NCBI GenBank assembly: GCA_041660045.1
Contig: JBAZXA010000010.1
Location: forward strand, 60,279-124,278
Reading direction: 5' to 3'
DNA from: WM-3-3 sp041660045
GTDB taxonomy: Bacteria > Pseudomonadota > Gammaproteobacteria > Methylococcales > Methylomonadaceae
Length of the DNA stretch: 64,000 bases
A model generated the notes under the pieces. The model made no database searches. It was not told where the DNA came from and saw only the letters and a list, made by a program, of their open reading frames with translations. Positions 43,208-53,296 of the stretch are shown here, piece by piece; the first letter of the stretch is position 1, and every line of letters begins with the position of its first letter. The position numbers and the translations under genes were made by a program.

Positions 43208-46200
43208 ATGGATGAAAGAACACGGGCTAGATGCCTTTGCCTAGATATTGAAACTAGCCGCCAAGATCATTTGAAATTGCGGGAGCTTGGCGCGTATCGC
43301 CCTGATACCGACATTAAATTACGCTTGCCGGCAAAAGATCCCTATTTTTCTCAGCGCTTGGATCAAATCACTGAGGGCGCGGCCTTTGTTTTAGGCCATA
43401 ACGTGATTGCCTTTGATCAGCCAGCATTATTGGTGTTGCATCCAAATTTGGCGTTACACAGTTTGCCGCTGGTCGATACTTTAGAGCTGTCGCCCGTGGC
43501 TTTCCCGCAAAATCCGTATCATCGCTTAGTTAAAGATTACAAACTTTGCACAACTACCCGTAACGATCCGGTGCGCGATGCGGAATTAGCTTATGAGTTA
43601 TTCCTAGACCAAGCAGAGGCCCTAAGGCAACGCGTGCTGGACCAGCCCGATGAAATGCTGTGTTTGCATTTTTTATTAGCACCGGAAAATGGCAAAGGCG
43701 TAGCCAATTTTTTTGCCAGCTTGCGTGCCGCCTTACGCCCCTCTATGGAAGAAACGCAGGCTGCGTGGTTACGGGTGACTGCCGGTGAAGTCTGTAGCAG
43801 CGCCCAAGCCAGCCTGGTTAATAGCTATTTGGCTGATGTGCAATGGCATAAACCTTTGGCTTATGTGTTAGCGTGGTTACAAGTTTCCGGTAGTAATTCA
43901 GTGTTACCACCTTGGGTTAGGCGAGCCTTTCCCAAAACCCGTGAGCTGATCGCGCTTTTGCGGGATGTGCCGTGCACTGATCTAGACTGCGGCTGGTGCC
44001 AATCCCAGCATAATTTATCGACGCTATTGCCACGCTATTTTCCGGGTATCACCCAATTTCGTGAGACACCGGCAACGGCAGAGGGTAAATCTTTACAGCA
44101 ATGTATTGTTGAACAAGGTTTTGCCGGTATCCCCACTTTAGCTATTTTACCGACAGGCGGCGGTAAGTCCCTGTGCTATCAACTGCCAGCACTAGCGCGT
44201 TATTACCGTAATGGCAGTTTGACGGTGATTATTTCACCGTTGCAATCGCTAATGAAAGACCAAGTTGATAATTTGGAAGCGCGGGGCATAACATGTTCTG
44301 GTTACCTGAATAGCCTGCTTAATCCGATGGAACGGCGGATGATGCTGGATAAATTGCGGCTAGGTGATTTAGGCTTAATCTTTGTCGCGCCCGAGCAATT
44401 TCGCAGTTCAGCATTTGCCAATGCCTTAGCGCACAGGGAAATTGGCGCTTGGGTTTTTGACGAGGCGCATTGCTTATCAAAATGGGGGCATGATTTTCGC
44501 CCGGATTATTTGTATGTCTCGCGGTTTATTAAAAACTGCCAAAAAGATGCCCCATCGCCAGTGTTTTGTTTTACGGCAACCGCCAAGCCGGATGTCGTGC
44601 AAGATATTATTGGGCATTTCCAAAAGCGCTTAAGTATCGCGTTACAATCGTTAACAGGTGGCGTGCAGCGCGATAACTTATTGTATGAAGTTTATGCCGT
44701 GCAAGCGCAGGCTAAATATCCGGAAGTCCTACGTTTGCTGGAAGAGAGCTTAGGCGGACAAGGGGGTGGCGGCATAGTGTTTTGTGCCCGCCAGAAAACC
44801 GTAGAGGAAATGGCTGGGTTTCTTAAGCAGGCAGGCCTGGACTGTGGCTTTTTTCATGGGGGTATGTTGCCGGAAGAAAAACGCCGCGTGCAAGAAGCTT
44901 TTATTTCGGGCGAGCTAAGGGTAATAGCCGCCACCAATGCCTTTGGTATGGGTGTTGATAAAGCCGATGTGCGCATCGTCGTGCATTTGGACACGCCCGG
45001 TTCACTGGAGAATTATTTGCAGGAGGCCGGGCGGGCGGGCCGCGATCAAGCCATTGCACGCTGCGTATTACTCTACGACGATGCCGATCTTGATGTACAG
45101 TTTCGGCTGTTACGCAACGCCAAGCTAAACCAACACGACATTTATGCCATCTTAAAAGCACTCAGAAGCATCGAACGCAAAGATCGTAGCGTCGGCTCAG
45201 TGGTGGTGACCAGCGGCGAAATTCTGCTGGAAATACCCGACAAACATGGGATAGATCCTGATGCCGCCGATGCCGACACCAAAGTCCGTATCGCAGTCGC
45301 TTGGCTGGAAGAAGCCCGCTTGCTTGAGCGTCAGGAAAACCATACCCGGGTTTTTCCGGGGAGTTTGCAAGTGGCCAGCTTGGATGAAGCCCGCGCTTGC
45401 TTGCTAAGCAAACTCGGTGGCAAGGCCGATGTGGAACCGTATATGGCGCTACTCTCGCAGCTGTTTTACAGCGCAGATGACGAAGGCATCAGTACTGATG
45501 AGCTGATGCTGGCTACAGGCCGTAGTTCGTTTGAAGTGCAACGCATGTTACGCGAATTGGATAGTTTAAAATTGGTGTCCAACGATACCGAAATTGGCAT
45601 CACCTTGTACCGCGACCCTGATACAGTCGAGCGTTTGGCGTCATTACGGCTTTTAGAAGATGCCTTGCTGAGCTGTTTACGCGCAGCAGCACCCGATGCC
45701 GACCAAGAGCAATGGCAAATGCTGAATGTACGGCGTTTGTGCGATACCTTACGCCGTGATGCTAAGGTAGAACTAACACCAGACAAACTTTCGCGCTTGA
45801 TGAAATCGTTTGCCGAAGCCTTTGGTAGTAGCCAAGGACAGCGTGGATTATTTGCCTTGCGGCCAGCTGGGCAAGATAACCGATATGTTAAGTTACAGCG
45901 CAGTTGGCAGGCTATAGACCTGATCCGTCATAAGCGCATGCGCTTAGCCAAGGCCTTGCTGGATTACTTTCTAAAGCTGCGCTTGGGTAATAATTTGCTG
46001 ATTACCTGTAAACAAGGCGAGCTAGAAGCGGCCTTACGCGCTGATCCCAGCCTACAGGATTTGGAAATACACGATTGGGATGCCGCCTTAGCTGCGGCCT
46101 TAATTTATTTGGATACCAATGAAGTTTTGCATTTGGCGCGGGGTAAAGCGGTCTTTCGAACTGCCATGAATATCCAACTTAATGCTGAGGCTAGGCGACG

Positions 46201-48355
46201 GCAGTTTAAAAACTCCGATTATGCAGAACTAGCTTTGCATTACAAAGACAAAATTATCCAAGTGCATGTCATGGCTGAATATGCCCGCTTGGCCTTGGAT
46301 AAAATTCAAGCGGCGATGGTGTTTATCGTGGATTACTTTAGCTTGGAGCGCCAAGAATTTGTGCAACGCTATTTTGCAGGCCGGCAGGATATTTTGGATA
46401 TGGCCACTAGCGAAGCGGCCCATCGCCGTATTTTAGTGGACCTTAAAAATCCAGCGCAACAAGAGATAGTTGCTGCGCCCATGGACGGTAACTATTTGGT
46501 ATTGGCAGGCCCAGGTTCCGGCAAAACCCGAATTATAGTGCACCGTGTCGCGTGGTTATTACGTCAATGTATGGTATTGCCGGAAGACATTATGGTGCTT
46601 AGTTATAACCGCTCAGCGGCCCAAGAAATCCGCCGTCGTTTATATGACTTAGTTGGCGTAGATGCTGCCGGGGTTACCATACAAACCCTGCATAGCTTGG
46701 CTATGCGTATTACTGGCACAAGTTATGCCGTGGCCATAGAGCGTGATGATTATGTCGATTTTGCCAAGGTGATTAAAGCTGCGACTGCGCAGCTGAAAAA
46801 TACAGCGCAAGAAGATGGTGTCGGCACATCCATAGAACGTGACCGCGTGCTGTCTGGGTTGCGCTATTTATTAATTGATGAATACCAAGACATTAATGCC
46901 GAACACTATGAATTGGTGAGTGCCTTGGCGGGTCGTTTACTGCATAACGAAGAAGACAAATTGGCCTTGTTGGTGGTGGGTGATGATGACCAAAATATAT
47001 ATGCCTTTGGTGGTTCCAACGTCCGTTTTATCAAACAATTTGCCGAGGATTATCAGGCTAAAACGTATTATTTGACCGAAAACTACCGCTCCACCAAGCA
47101 TATTATCCAATGTGCCAATCATGTCATTGCGTTGGCTAAAGAGCGTATGAAAACTCAACAAGCCATACGCATTGATTATGCCCGTGATCAAGAACCGGAT
47201 GGCGGTGAATTTGCTGCCCTCGATAGCTTAACCCTTGGTCGTGTGCATATTATTGAAGCCCAAGGTGGCTTGCATAGCGAAGTTGAATTGGCCTTAGCTG
47301 AATTAATGCGCATAAACCAGCTGGTCACTGGCGGCGTAGCCAGCCATTGGGGGCGCTTTGCAGTAATCGCCAGACACTGGGATACGCTAGAACCTATGGC
47401 AGCCTTGTGTCGGCAGAGCGGAATTCCAGTGCGTTTGATGCGCGATGAAGCAGTGCAGAATCTGTATAACACACGCGAAGGCTTTGGCTTGTTGTCGCTA
47501 TTAAACAAGACTGCCAGAAAGTCTAGCAAAGCCAGGGTATTGCTACGCTTAGGCGTGTTGTCACGTTGGTTCCGTTACCGCTATGGCGTGGCGATAAACG
47601 CTTTAATCGAACATCCTTACCGCGCCATGCTTGCACAATTTATCAGCGGCTGTGAGGCCGATGCCTCAGGTGGCCAACATGTGGTCAGTAATCTGATTGA
47701 AGCGCTTTATGATTTTCGCCGTGGTGACCCAGTCGGCGCAAATGATAGCCCGCATGCCCCTTTGTTGCTGCTTACTGCCCATCGTGCCAAGGGCTTGGAA
47801 TTTAATCATGTCTTGATCTTGGATGGTGGCGGTTGGCAAGATCGCAGTGACGACGAGCGCCGCTTGTTTTATGTGGCCATGACACGCGCCCGCTTAACCT
47901 TAACGCTATGTGCAAGACCAGGCGGCGGGCATGCGTTTGCTCGTGATTGCGCGGCCTTATGCCTGAAAACACAGCCAGCTGCACCGAGTGTCAGCAAACC
48001 TTTGGAGCAACGCAGCTGGATAGCTAAGCCCAACCATGTCTGGCTATCATGGCCAGGTTTTTTTGCACCCAATCACCCGATCCATCACAGCATAAAAAGC
48101 TTGGAAGTTGGTAGTGAATTAAGGCTTAGGCCTAGACCCGATGGCAAACCAGGCTGGGAATTGTGCGATATAGCGGGTAGCGTAACCCTTGGCTGCATGT
48201 CAAAAGCCTTTACACCGCCTGCAGGTAAGATCATACGCGTGCAAGTGGCGGCAATTTTGGCTAGGCAACCAAAACTAGGCGCTACAGAACCCGAAATTTG
48301 CGCACAATGGGAGGTCGTGTTGCCAGAGATTATTTATAACCCAGATAAAAAATAA
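43208..48355 (+). CDS. Fused DnaQ-like exonuclease / RecQ helicase / UvrD-Rep helicase
   Basis: A 1715-aa protein. Residues of about 8-150 look like a DnaQ-type 3'-5' exonuclease region (CLDIETS, GHNVIAFDQPALL, then VRDAELAYELF; the His of the last DEDDh motif reads Asn, so activity is uncertain). RecQ core from about residue 290: PTGGGKSLCYQLP near 315, DEAH near 418, FTATA, and the AGRAGRDQ block near 600. A UvrD/Rep-like helicase follows, with GPGSGKTRI near 1101, DEYQD near 1224, GDDDQNIYAFGGS near 1258 and LTAHRAKGLEFNHV near the end. It should unwind and trim DNA in repair. The gene is alone between a small membrane gene and the ATPase operon. Confidence 0.87.
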   Translation: MDERTRARCLCLDIETSRQDHLKLRELGAYRPDTDIKLRLPAKDPYFSQRLDQITEGAAFVLGHNVIAFDQPALLVLHPNLALHSLPLVDTLELSPVAFPQNPYHRLVKDYKLCTTTRNDPVRDAELAYELFLDQAEALRQRVLDQPDEMLCLHFLLAPENGKGVANFFASLRAALRPSMEETQAAWLRVTAGEVCSSAQASLVNSYLADVQWHKPLAYVLAWLQVSGSNSVLPPWVRRAFPKTRELIALLRDVPCTDLDCGWCQSQHNLSTLLPRYFPGITQFRETPATAEGKSLQQCIVEQGFAGIPTLAILPTGGGKSLCYQLPALARYYRNGSLTVIISPLQSLMKDQVDNLEARGITCSGYLNSLLNPMERRMMLDKLRLGDLGLIFVAPEQFRSSAFANALAHREIGAWVFDEAHCLSKWGHDFRPDYLYVSRFIKNCQKDAPSPVFCFTATAKPDVVQDIIGHFQKRLSIALQSLTGGVQRDNLLYEVYAVQAQAKYPEVLRLLEESLGGQGGGGIVFCARQKTVEEMAGFLKQAGLDCGFFHGGMLPEEKRRVQEAFISGELRVIAATNAFGMGVDKADVRIVVHLDTPGSLENYLQEAGRAGRDQAIARCVLLYDDADLDVQFRLLRNAKLNQHDIYAILKALRSIERKDRSVGSVVVTSGEILLEIPDKHGIDPDAADADTKVRIAVAWLEEARLLERQENHTRVFPGSLQVASLDEARACLLSKLGGKADVEPYMALLSQLFYSADDEGISTDELMLATGRSSFEVQRMLRELDSLKLVSNDTEIGITLYRDPDTVERLASLRLLEDALLSCLRAAAPDADQEQWQMLNVRRLCDTLRRDAKVELTPDKLSRLMKSFAEAFGSSQGQRGLFALRPAGQDNRYVKLQRSWQAIDLIRHKRMRLAKALLDYFLKLRLGNNLLITCKQGELEAALRADPSLQDLEIHDWDAALAAALIYLDTNEVLHLARGKAVFRTAMNIQLNAEARRRQFKNSDYAELALHYKDKIIQVHVMAEYARLALDKIQAAMVFIVDYFSLERQEFVQRYFAGRQDILDMATSEAAHRRILVDLKNPAQQEIVAAPMDGNYLVLAGPGSGKTRIIVHRVAWLLRQCMVLPEDIMVLSYNRSAAQEIRRRLYDLVGVDAAGVTIQTLHSLAMRITGTSYAVAIERDDYVDFAKVIKAATAQLKNTAQEDGVGTSIERDRVLSGLRYLLIDEYQDINAEHYELVSALAGRLLHNEEDKLALLVVGDDDQNIYAFGGSNVRFIKQFAEDYQAKTYYLTENYRSTKHIIQCANHVIALAKERMKTQQAIRIDYARDQEPDGGEFAALDSLTLGRVHIIEAQGGLHSEVELALAELMRINQLVTGGVASHWGRFAVIARHWDTLEPMAALCRQSGIPVRLMRDEAVQNLYNTREGFGLLSLLNKTARKSSKARVLLRLGVLSRWFRYRYGVAINALIEHPYRAMLAQFISGCEADASGGQHVVSNLIEALYDFRRGDPVGANDSPHAPLLLLTAHRAKGLEFNHVLILDGGGWQDRSDDERRLFYVAMTRARLTLTLCARPGGGHAFARDCAALCLKTQPAAPSVSKPLEQRSWIAKPNHVWLSWPGFFAPNHPIHHSIKSLEVGSELRLRPRPDGKPGWELCDIAGSVTLGCMSKAFTPPAGKIIRVQVAAILARQPKLGATEPEICAQWEVVLPEIIYNPDKK

Positions 48356-48370
48356 CGCGGGCTTTTAGGC

Positions 48371-49270
48371 CTAATGCTGTGGTTTTTTGTTCAACAAAGC
48401 CTCGTAACCAGAGATGACATCGAATAATTCTTCGTCTATGCTGGTTTGGCGCAATTGATTAAAACGGCCGTGGAAGTTGTCCAGCAACTCGTCGATATTT
48501 TTGTCGGCGCGTTCCATCGCCGACAAACGGCTGGCATTCTCGCTGGCTAATGAACCCGCACAGGCACGGAACAAGGAGATAAAAAGATATTCCCGGATTA
48601 AGGCGCGTAGGGTTAAGGTTCCGTGACACAAAATTTCCGGCAAGCAGGGGCTGGGCCAAGGCATGTTGGTTAGGCTTTGTTGCCATTTTGCATCCAGGGG
48701 TAACAAACGTTGGCAGGTAGGTTCGTAGCCTGACCCGGAAGTCGGGCGATTGTAAAAGATGTAAAAATCAGTGTAGTCATCAGCGTTTTGGTTGGCCTCG
48801 CTGGCCAGTTGTATTTGTCCCACTAAAGGGGAAATCGCTTGTACCGAGGTGGGCACAGTAAACACCTCTACGCTGGGCAGCCCGGCATCGGCCAAACGCG
48901 ATTGAACCCGCTCGCCGACACTCCAAAGTTGAAGTTTTTCGGTCGCCCCGGCCAGCGTGCTCAGTGCAAAATGAGTGATGGTTTCATTAAATGCGCCTAC
49001 CAAGCCTTGGTCCGAGCCAAACACGATAGCCCCTGTTAGTTGTTTGTCTGCTGAGTTTGTTGGCGCGACGGCTAGGGGTTCAAGTTTATTTTTATGAAAA
49101 CAGGCGCTTAAGCCCAGTGCCACGGTGCGGTAATAATCATCTAGGCCACGTACTGATTGTTCGTACTGTCCAATATTGGCTGCGGCTAAAGCTTTCATTG
49201 TGCGCACAACGGCTTGCAGGTCACTGGCGCTTTGTATCTTTCGGCTTAGGCTTTCCCGGCTTTCGGTCAC
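48371..49270 (-). CDS. atpG: N-ATPase gamma subunit
   Basis: A 299-aa gamma subunit, last gene of the operon, starting three bases after atpA's stop. Family features are the start (LSRKIQSASDLQAVVRTMKALAAANIGQYE), the conserved middle with GAIVFGSDQGLVGAFNE and the C-terminal helix (ENASRLSAMERADKNIDELL, with RQTSIDEELFDVISGYEAL). It is the rotor shaft that couples c-ring turning to catalysis in the alpha/beta head. Convergent with the helicase gene, which ends 15 bp away. Confidence 0.9.
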   Translation of the reverse strand: MTESRESLSRKIQSASDLQAVVRTMKALAAANIGQYEQSVRGLDDYYRTVALGLSACFHKNKLEPLAVAPTNSADKQLTGAIVFGSDQGLVGAFNETITHFALSTLAGATEKLQLWSVGERVQSRLADAGLPSVEVFTVPTSVQAISPLVGQIQLASEANQNADDYTDFYIFYNRPTSGSGYEPTCQRLLPLDAKWQQSLTNMPWPSPCLPEILCHGTLTLRALIREYLFISLFRACAGSLASENASRLSAMERADKNIDELLDNFHGRFNQLRQTSIDEELFDVISGYEALLNKKPQH

Positions 49271-49272
49271 GG

Positions 49273-50826
49273 CTAATCTTTAGCCTTAGGCTTGGGGCTA
49301 ATCTGAAAACTGGCGAGTGTTTGGCGTGCCAGTGCGATGATGAGGTCTTGGTCTTCGGCACTGAGTTTTTCAGCGGTGTTGAGGCTTAAGCTTAGCGCGC
49401 TTGGAATAGTTGAGGCGGCAATTTCAACCGCGTTTTCAGCAGCCGTCATTGCGGTTAAGGGCACGGTGTCAAACAGCCCTTCGGTGAGCGCCAGCAAAAT
49501 ACTAATTTGTGCGGCAACCGAAACTGGGGCAAATTCAGCTTGCTTAAGGCAAGCGCGAATTCGTCGGCCATGTTCTATGGCTTGTTGGGTATTGGTATCA
49601 AGACGGGCACCGAAACGCGCAAAGGTTTCTAATTCTTCAAACTGGGCATAGGCGAGTTTAAGATTTCCCGCGATACTGCGATACGCCGCACGTTGGGCTT
49701 TGCCGCCAACACGGGAAACCGATTTGCCAACATCAACGGCGGGCATAACGCCTAATTCAAATAGTGAGGGTGACAAATAAACCTGGCCATCGGTAATCGA
49801 AATCAGGTTGGTTGGGATGTAAGCGGAAATATTTTGGGCTTCGGTTTCTATGATAGGCAAGGCGGTTAGTGAGCCACCACCCAATTCCGGGCGTAAATGC
49901 GTGGCGCGCTCCAATAGCCGGGAATGGATGTAGAAAATATCACCGGGAAAAGCTTCACGCCCAGGCGGCCTGCGTAATAGCAAGGACAGTTCACGGTAAG
50001 CACGGGCATGCTGGGTAAGGTCGTCATAAACGATTAAGACATCGCGGCCTTGTTCCATAAAATATTCGGCTATACTGGTGGCGGCATACGGGGCGATATA
50101 AGCTAAGCCCGGCGGGTCGTTACCTTCGGTAACCACTACCACGGTGTATTCCAAAGCACCATGTTTCCGTAATGCCGCAATGGTTTTGGCGACGGCAGAT
50201 GCACGCTGGCCTATGGCGCAATACACACACAGCACATTTTGGTCGCGTTGGTTTAGGATGGTATCCAGGGCAATAGCGGTTTTACCGGTTTGCCTATCCC
50301 CTAAAATTAATTCGCGTTGCCCGCGCCCGATAGGGATCAGCGCATCAATAACTTTCAAGCCAGTTTGTAGCGGGACTGTTACGGGCGCGCGTTGCATAAT
50401 AGGGGTTGCAGGCCGTTCAATCGGCAAGCGTGTTGTGCAAGTGATGGCGCCATTACCATCTAGCGGCTTGCCCAGCGGGTCTATGATGCGGCCTAGTAGC
50501 GGGTTACCTACACCGACATCCATCACCCGTCCGGTGCGTTCAACTTCATCACCGGCATGTAGCTGCCAGTAGTCGCCGAGCAGGACGACACCAATTTCAT
50601 CTTCGTCTAGATTGAAGGCTATGCCAAAAACGTCGCCAGGAAACGTTAGCAATTCCTCAAAGCCCACGTTTGATAACCCGGACACTTTAGCAATACCAGT
50701 AGATACACTGCTAACACGGCCAACTTCTTGTACTTGTAGCGGGGCAGTATAGGCTGCACAAATTTGCTTTATGCTGGCGAATGTGGCCTCGAAAGTTTGT
50801 TGCAAGGCAACCGGCGGTTCGGTCAT
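49273..50826 (-). CDS. atpA: N-ATPase alpha subunit
   Basis: A 517-aa alpha subunit with the P-loop GDRQTGKT at 176-183, the CVYCAIGQR strand, SIAEYFMEQGRDVLIVYDDLT, the GREAFPGDIFYIHSRLLERA signature and DVGKSVSRVGGKAQ. Non-catalytic partner of beta. It starts ATGA-overlapping with the end of atpF. Sits second to last in the atpDCQRBEFAG order. Confidence 0.95.
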   Translation of the reverse strand: MTEPPVALQQTFEATFASIKQICAAYTAPLQVQEVGRVSSVSTGIAKVSGLSNVGFEELLTFPGDVFGIAFNLDEDEIGVVLLGDYWQLHAGDEVERTGRVMDVGVGNPLLGRIIDPLGKPLDGNGAITCTTRLPIERPATPIMQRAPVTVPLQTGLKVIDALIPIGRGQRELILGDRQTGKTAIALDTILNQRDQNVLCVYCAIGQRASAVAKTIAALRKHGALEYTVVVVTEGNDPPGLAYIAPYAATSIAEYFMEQGRDVLIVYDDLTQHARAYRELSLLLRRPPGREAFPGDIFYIHSRLLERATHLRPELGGGSLTALPIIETEAQNISAYIPTNLISITDGQVYLSPSLFELGVMPAVDVGKSVSRVGGKAQRAAYRSIAGNLKLAYAQFEELETFARFGARLDTNTQQAIEHGRRIRACLKQAEFAPVSVAAQISILLALTEGLFDTVPLTAMTAAENAVEIAASTIPSALSLSLNTAEKLSAEDQDLIIALARQTLASFQISPKPKAKD

Positions 50827-51668
50827 GACAGCGCACCAGGTGGCAGGGGAACAGGGCTAGCAGCGGTATCGGCTGGGTTAGCGGTGTTCTCGGGTGTAGC
50901 TGACGATTTAAACTGTTGCTCTAGTAATTCGCTGACCTTCTTCTCCATCATGGCAATATAACTGGCGATGCTCCAGGTCACTTTGCAGTCATTAATGGTT
51001 AGTTCTATACCACTGATGATGTCAGGCACGGTTTCAAATTGTAGTGGGATATCCGCTGAGAAGGTTTCATTTAGGGTTTGCTGTATACCTGCGCATTGCT
51101 CTGTTGATAAGCTAATGGCAGTACGTACGAGAGCTGGCTGGGCTGCGCTAGAGAGGGCGCTGGCAAGCTTGTCATGCGCAAGCTTATCCAAGGTGCGTAA
51201 ACGTTGCTTAAATAATCCGCTTAGCTGTTCTTCAAGGCTGGTGTTGGCAAGGTCTGCCAGTGTTTTACGCACGATGGCGAAGACTTCTTGTTGGGTCAGG
51301 CGGCTGATGGTTTGGTTGAGGTTGTTGGCATCTTCGTGTAGTTTTTGTAGATGTTTGGCGGTTAATGCCTCAGCGCTTTTGCGGGCGGCAGCGCACAGGC
51401 GCTGGCGTTCAGCAGCGGCGTCCTCGCTGGCTTGCTTTAGTAACGCCGCGCGTTGTTGGTCTAAGGCTGCGTTTTTTTGTTGGAACTCATCCTGCTGGTT
51501 TTGCGCTTGTGCTTGTTTACTATCGGCATCGCGTAATGCGGCGGCTATGTGTTGTTCCCTAGCATCGATAGCATCGAGTATAGGCTGGTATAAAAAGCGC
51601 TTTAGCAAGCCTACCAAAAGAAAAAAGTTAATGGCTTGGGCACCCACGGTGAACCAATCGATGAGCAT
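50823..51668 (-). CDS. atpF: N-ATPase b subunit with extended C-terminal (delta-like) part
   Basis: A 281-aa protein, longer than the usual 150-170 aa b subunit. A single membrane helix at about residues 4-24 (GAQAINFFLLVGLLKRF) precedes the Gln/Ala-rich stalk (ADSKQAQAQNQQDEFQQKN). After residue 150 it changes to a delta-like end (LSTEQCAGIQQTLNETF, then VPDIISGIELTINDCKVTWSI). No separate delta gene is present, in line with N-ATPase operons. Confidence 0.9.
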   Translation of the reverse strand: MLIDWFTVGAQAINFFLLVGLLKRFLYQPILDAIDAREQHIAAALRDADSKQAQAQNQQDEFQQKNAALDQQRAALLKQASEDAAAERQRLCAAARKSAEALTAKHLQKLHEDANNLNQTISRLTQQEVFAIVRKTLADLANTSLEEQLSGLFKQRLRTLDKLAHDKLASALSSAAQPALVRTAISLSTEQCAGIQQTLNETFSADIPLQFETVPDIISGIELTINDCKVTWSIASYIAMMEKKVSELLEQQFKSSATPENTANPADTAASPVPLPPGALS

Positions 51669-51671
51669 GGT

Positions 51672-51953
51672 TTAATGTCCTGCGCCTTGGGCGATGATGT
51701 GATTCCAGAACGGATTGGCAAAAATCAAGATCATCGACACCACAAAGCAGTAAATGGCAGTGGACTCAATCATGGCCAAACCCACAAATAAAGTTCGGGT
51801 AATCGTCGCGGAGGCATCGGGCTGTTGGGCTAAGGCACTTAGCGCTGTGGCCACGGCTTTACCCTCAGCAAGCGCAGGGCCTATACAGCCGAAACTGGTA
51901 GTGATGCCAGCAATAACAATTGAGGCGACGGCAATAAATGTCATGCTATCCAT
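51672..51953 (-). CDS. atpE: N-ATPase c-ring subunit
   Basis: A 93-aa hairpin of two membrane helices. The ion site is ESTAIYC: Glu63, Ser64, Thr65 and Tyr68, the Na+-type set. A second acid, Glu30 (PALAEGK), is 33 residues before Glu63, the position of Gln32 in the Ilyobacter c subunit. Two acids per subunit are typical for N-ATPases. Whether this one moves Na+ or H+ cannot be told; a Burkholderia N-ATPase rotor with the same motif was reported to use H+. Confidence 0.93.
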   Translation of the reverse strand: MDSMTFIAVASIVIAGITTSFGCIGPALAEGKAVATALSALAQQPDASATITRTLFVGLAMIESTAIYCFVVSMILIFANPFWNHIIAQGAGH

Positions 51954-52004
51954 AAGGTATCCTTGGGTGAATTGAAATTGTGTGGTTGATAAAAAGCGTT
52001 GTTG

Positions 52005-52685
52005 TTATTCCGTCTCAGGCCTTGGGTTATGGCTAGCTGCTGCTATATAAACAGCGGCCAGGATGCTGAAAATATAGGCTTGCACCATACCTGTCAAAAG
52101 CCCTAACACGGTCATGATGACAGGAAAAATAAACGGCGTTATAGTCAATAAAATAGCAATAATCATCGCCCCGCTCATCATATTGCCGAACAAGCGCACA
52201 GCTAAGGCCAAAGTACGCGAGACTTCGCTGATAATATTAAACGGCAGCATTATGACGGTAGGTTCGGCATAAGATTTTAAATACCCGCGTAAGCCTTGGT
52301 CGAGTATGCCAAAGAAGGGGACAGCCACAAACACGCATAAAGCCAGTGCCACTGTGGTGGAGAGCGAGCCAGTAGGGGGCTCGTAACCAGGAATTATAGT
52401 GAGCAGGCTAGCCGTAGCCACAAATAAAAACAACGTGCCCAAAAAGCCTAAATAACGTTTAGGTTTGGCCAAGCCCACTTCCTTAATTTGGGTTTCGATA
52501 GCGGTAACAATAATTTCTAGTAAATTTTGCCAGCGGGTACGCTGGTGCTCGCTGACTAAATTGCGGGTGATTAGTTTTGAGCCAATTATGAGCAACAGCA
52601 TGATGCCCCAGGTAAAAACAATGGTGGCGTTGAGCTTAACAATACCGTATTGCCAAAAGATGATTTGATCGGGGCTAAGGTGCAT
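52005..52685 (-). CDS. atpB: N-ATPase a subunit
   Basis: A 226-aa protein from the ATG at 52685 (GGAG eight bases upstream); a longer frame would run far into atpR. Membrane helices with the essential Arg in SRTLALAVRLFGNMMSGA (stator Arg facing the c-ring), and the last helix GMVQAYIFSILAAVYI. Ion channel half-sites. It overlaps the atpR stop by 11 bases. Confidence 0.92.
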   Translation of the reverse strand: MHLSPDQIIFWQYGIVKLNATIVFTWGIMLLLIIGSKLITRNLVSEHQRTRWQNLLEIIVTAIETQIKEVGLAKPKRYLGFLGTLFLFVATASLLTIIPGYEPPTGSLSTTVALALCVFVAVPFFGILDQGLRGYLKSYAEPTVIMLPFNIISEVSRTLALAVRLFGNMMSGAMIIAILLTITPFIFPVIMTVLGLLTGMVQAYIFSILAAVYIAAASHNPRPETE

Positions 52686-52980
52686 GATGCTTCTCCGGAG
52701 GTTTATGGTTAACCAGCCAGGGTAGGCGGACGCTGAGCAACTGGCGGGCAACTATAAAACCCAGTAAACAGCTGATTAAGCGTTGCCAATGGCCATCGCT
52801 AAGCCAATAAAAGACGGCCAGGGTTAGCCCCATACGCAGTAATAAACTGCTAAGCAGCCATAGGGCTGGCTGGGGAGAGGCCAAGCTTTTGTTGATGGTC
52901 CACCATAAGCCGCCAAAAAATAGGCCGCCGAGTACGGCGCCGGCTAAAAAAACCATGAATAACATCAGCCATTCATTCAT
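52675..52980 (-). CDS. atpR: N-ATPase accessory membrane protein AtpR
   Basis: A 101-aa protein from the ATG at 52980, with three membrane helices (about 2-23, 36-55 and 60-80). It is the second of two small membrane proteins specific to N-ATPase operons, and is thought to help a-subunit or c-ring assembly. The start overlaps atpQ's end by 8 bp. Confidence 0.85.
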   Translation of the reverse strand: MNEWLMLFMVFLAGAVLGGLFFGGLWWTINKSLASPQPALWLLSSLLLRMGLTLAVFYWLSDGHWQRLISCLLGFIVARQLLSVRLPWLVNHKPPEKHHAP

Positions 52981-53296
52981 CCTTATGCTCCTGTGGGTCG
53001 CGCATGGCTTTGTCTTCCTTATCAACCCAAAGCCATGCATTAATACAGCCGATTGAAAGGCCCGCTATCAATAATGCCAGTGTCCATGAATGTTGGCTAG
53101 GATGATGTTTATCCAACCAGATGCCCAACATGGTGCCGAGTAGGGTGGGCACCACCACGGACCAACCGATTAAGCCCATCATACCTAAACCAAACCAAAG
53201 CCCGGGTACACGGTGGCGTTGGGCTTTAAGTTTGCGGCTGGATTTTTGCCTTATTTGTTCAGCAAAATTTTGGGTGTTTTTAGGTGGTTTATTCAT
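52973..53296 (-). CDS. atpQ: N-ATPase accessory protein AtpQ (AtpI-like)
   Basis: A 107-aa protein from the ATG at 53296, with a basic head (RQKSSRKLKAQRHR) and two membrane helices (about 40-60 and 74-92) with the GLWFGLGMMGLIGWSVVVP pattern and LGIWLDKHHPS loop of the AtpI/gene1 family. AtpI helps c-ring assembly in other organisms. Overlaps atpC by eight bases. Confidence 0.85.
   Translation of the reverse strand: MNKPPKNTQNFAEQIRQKSSRKLKAQRHRVPGLWFGLGMMGLIGWSVVVPTLLGTMLGIWLDKHHPSQHSWTLALLIAGLSIGCINAWLWVDKEDKAMRDPQEHKDE

Noticed and set aside
50968..51675. Long plus-strand frame over atpF
   Set aside because: Antisense shadow; atpF has all family marks and operon overlaps.
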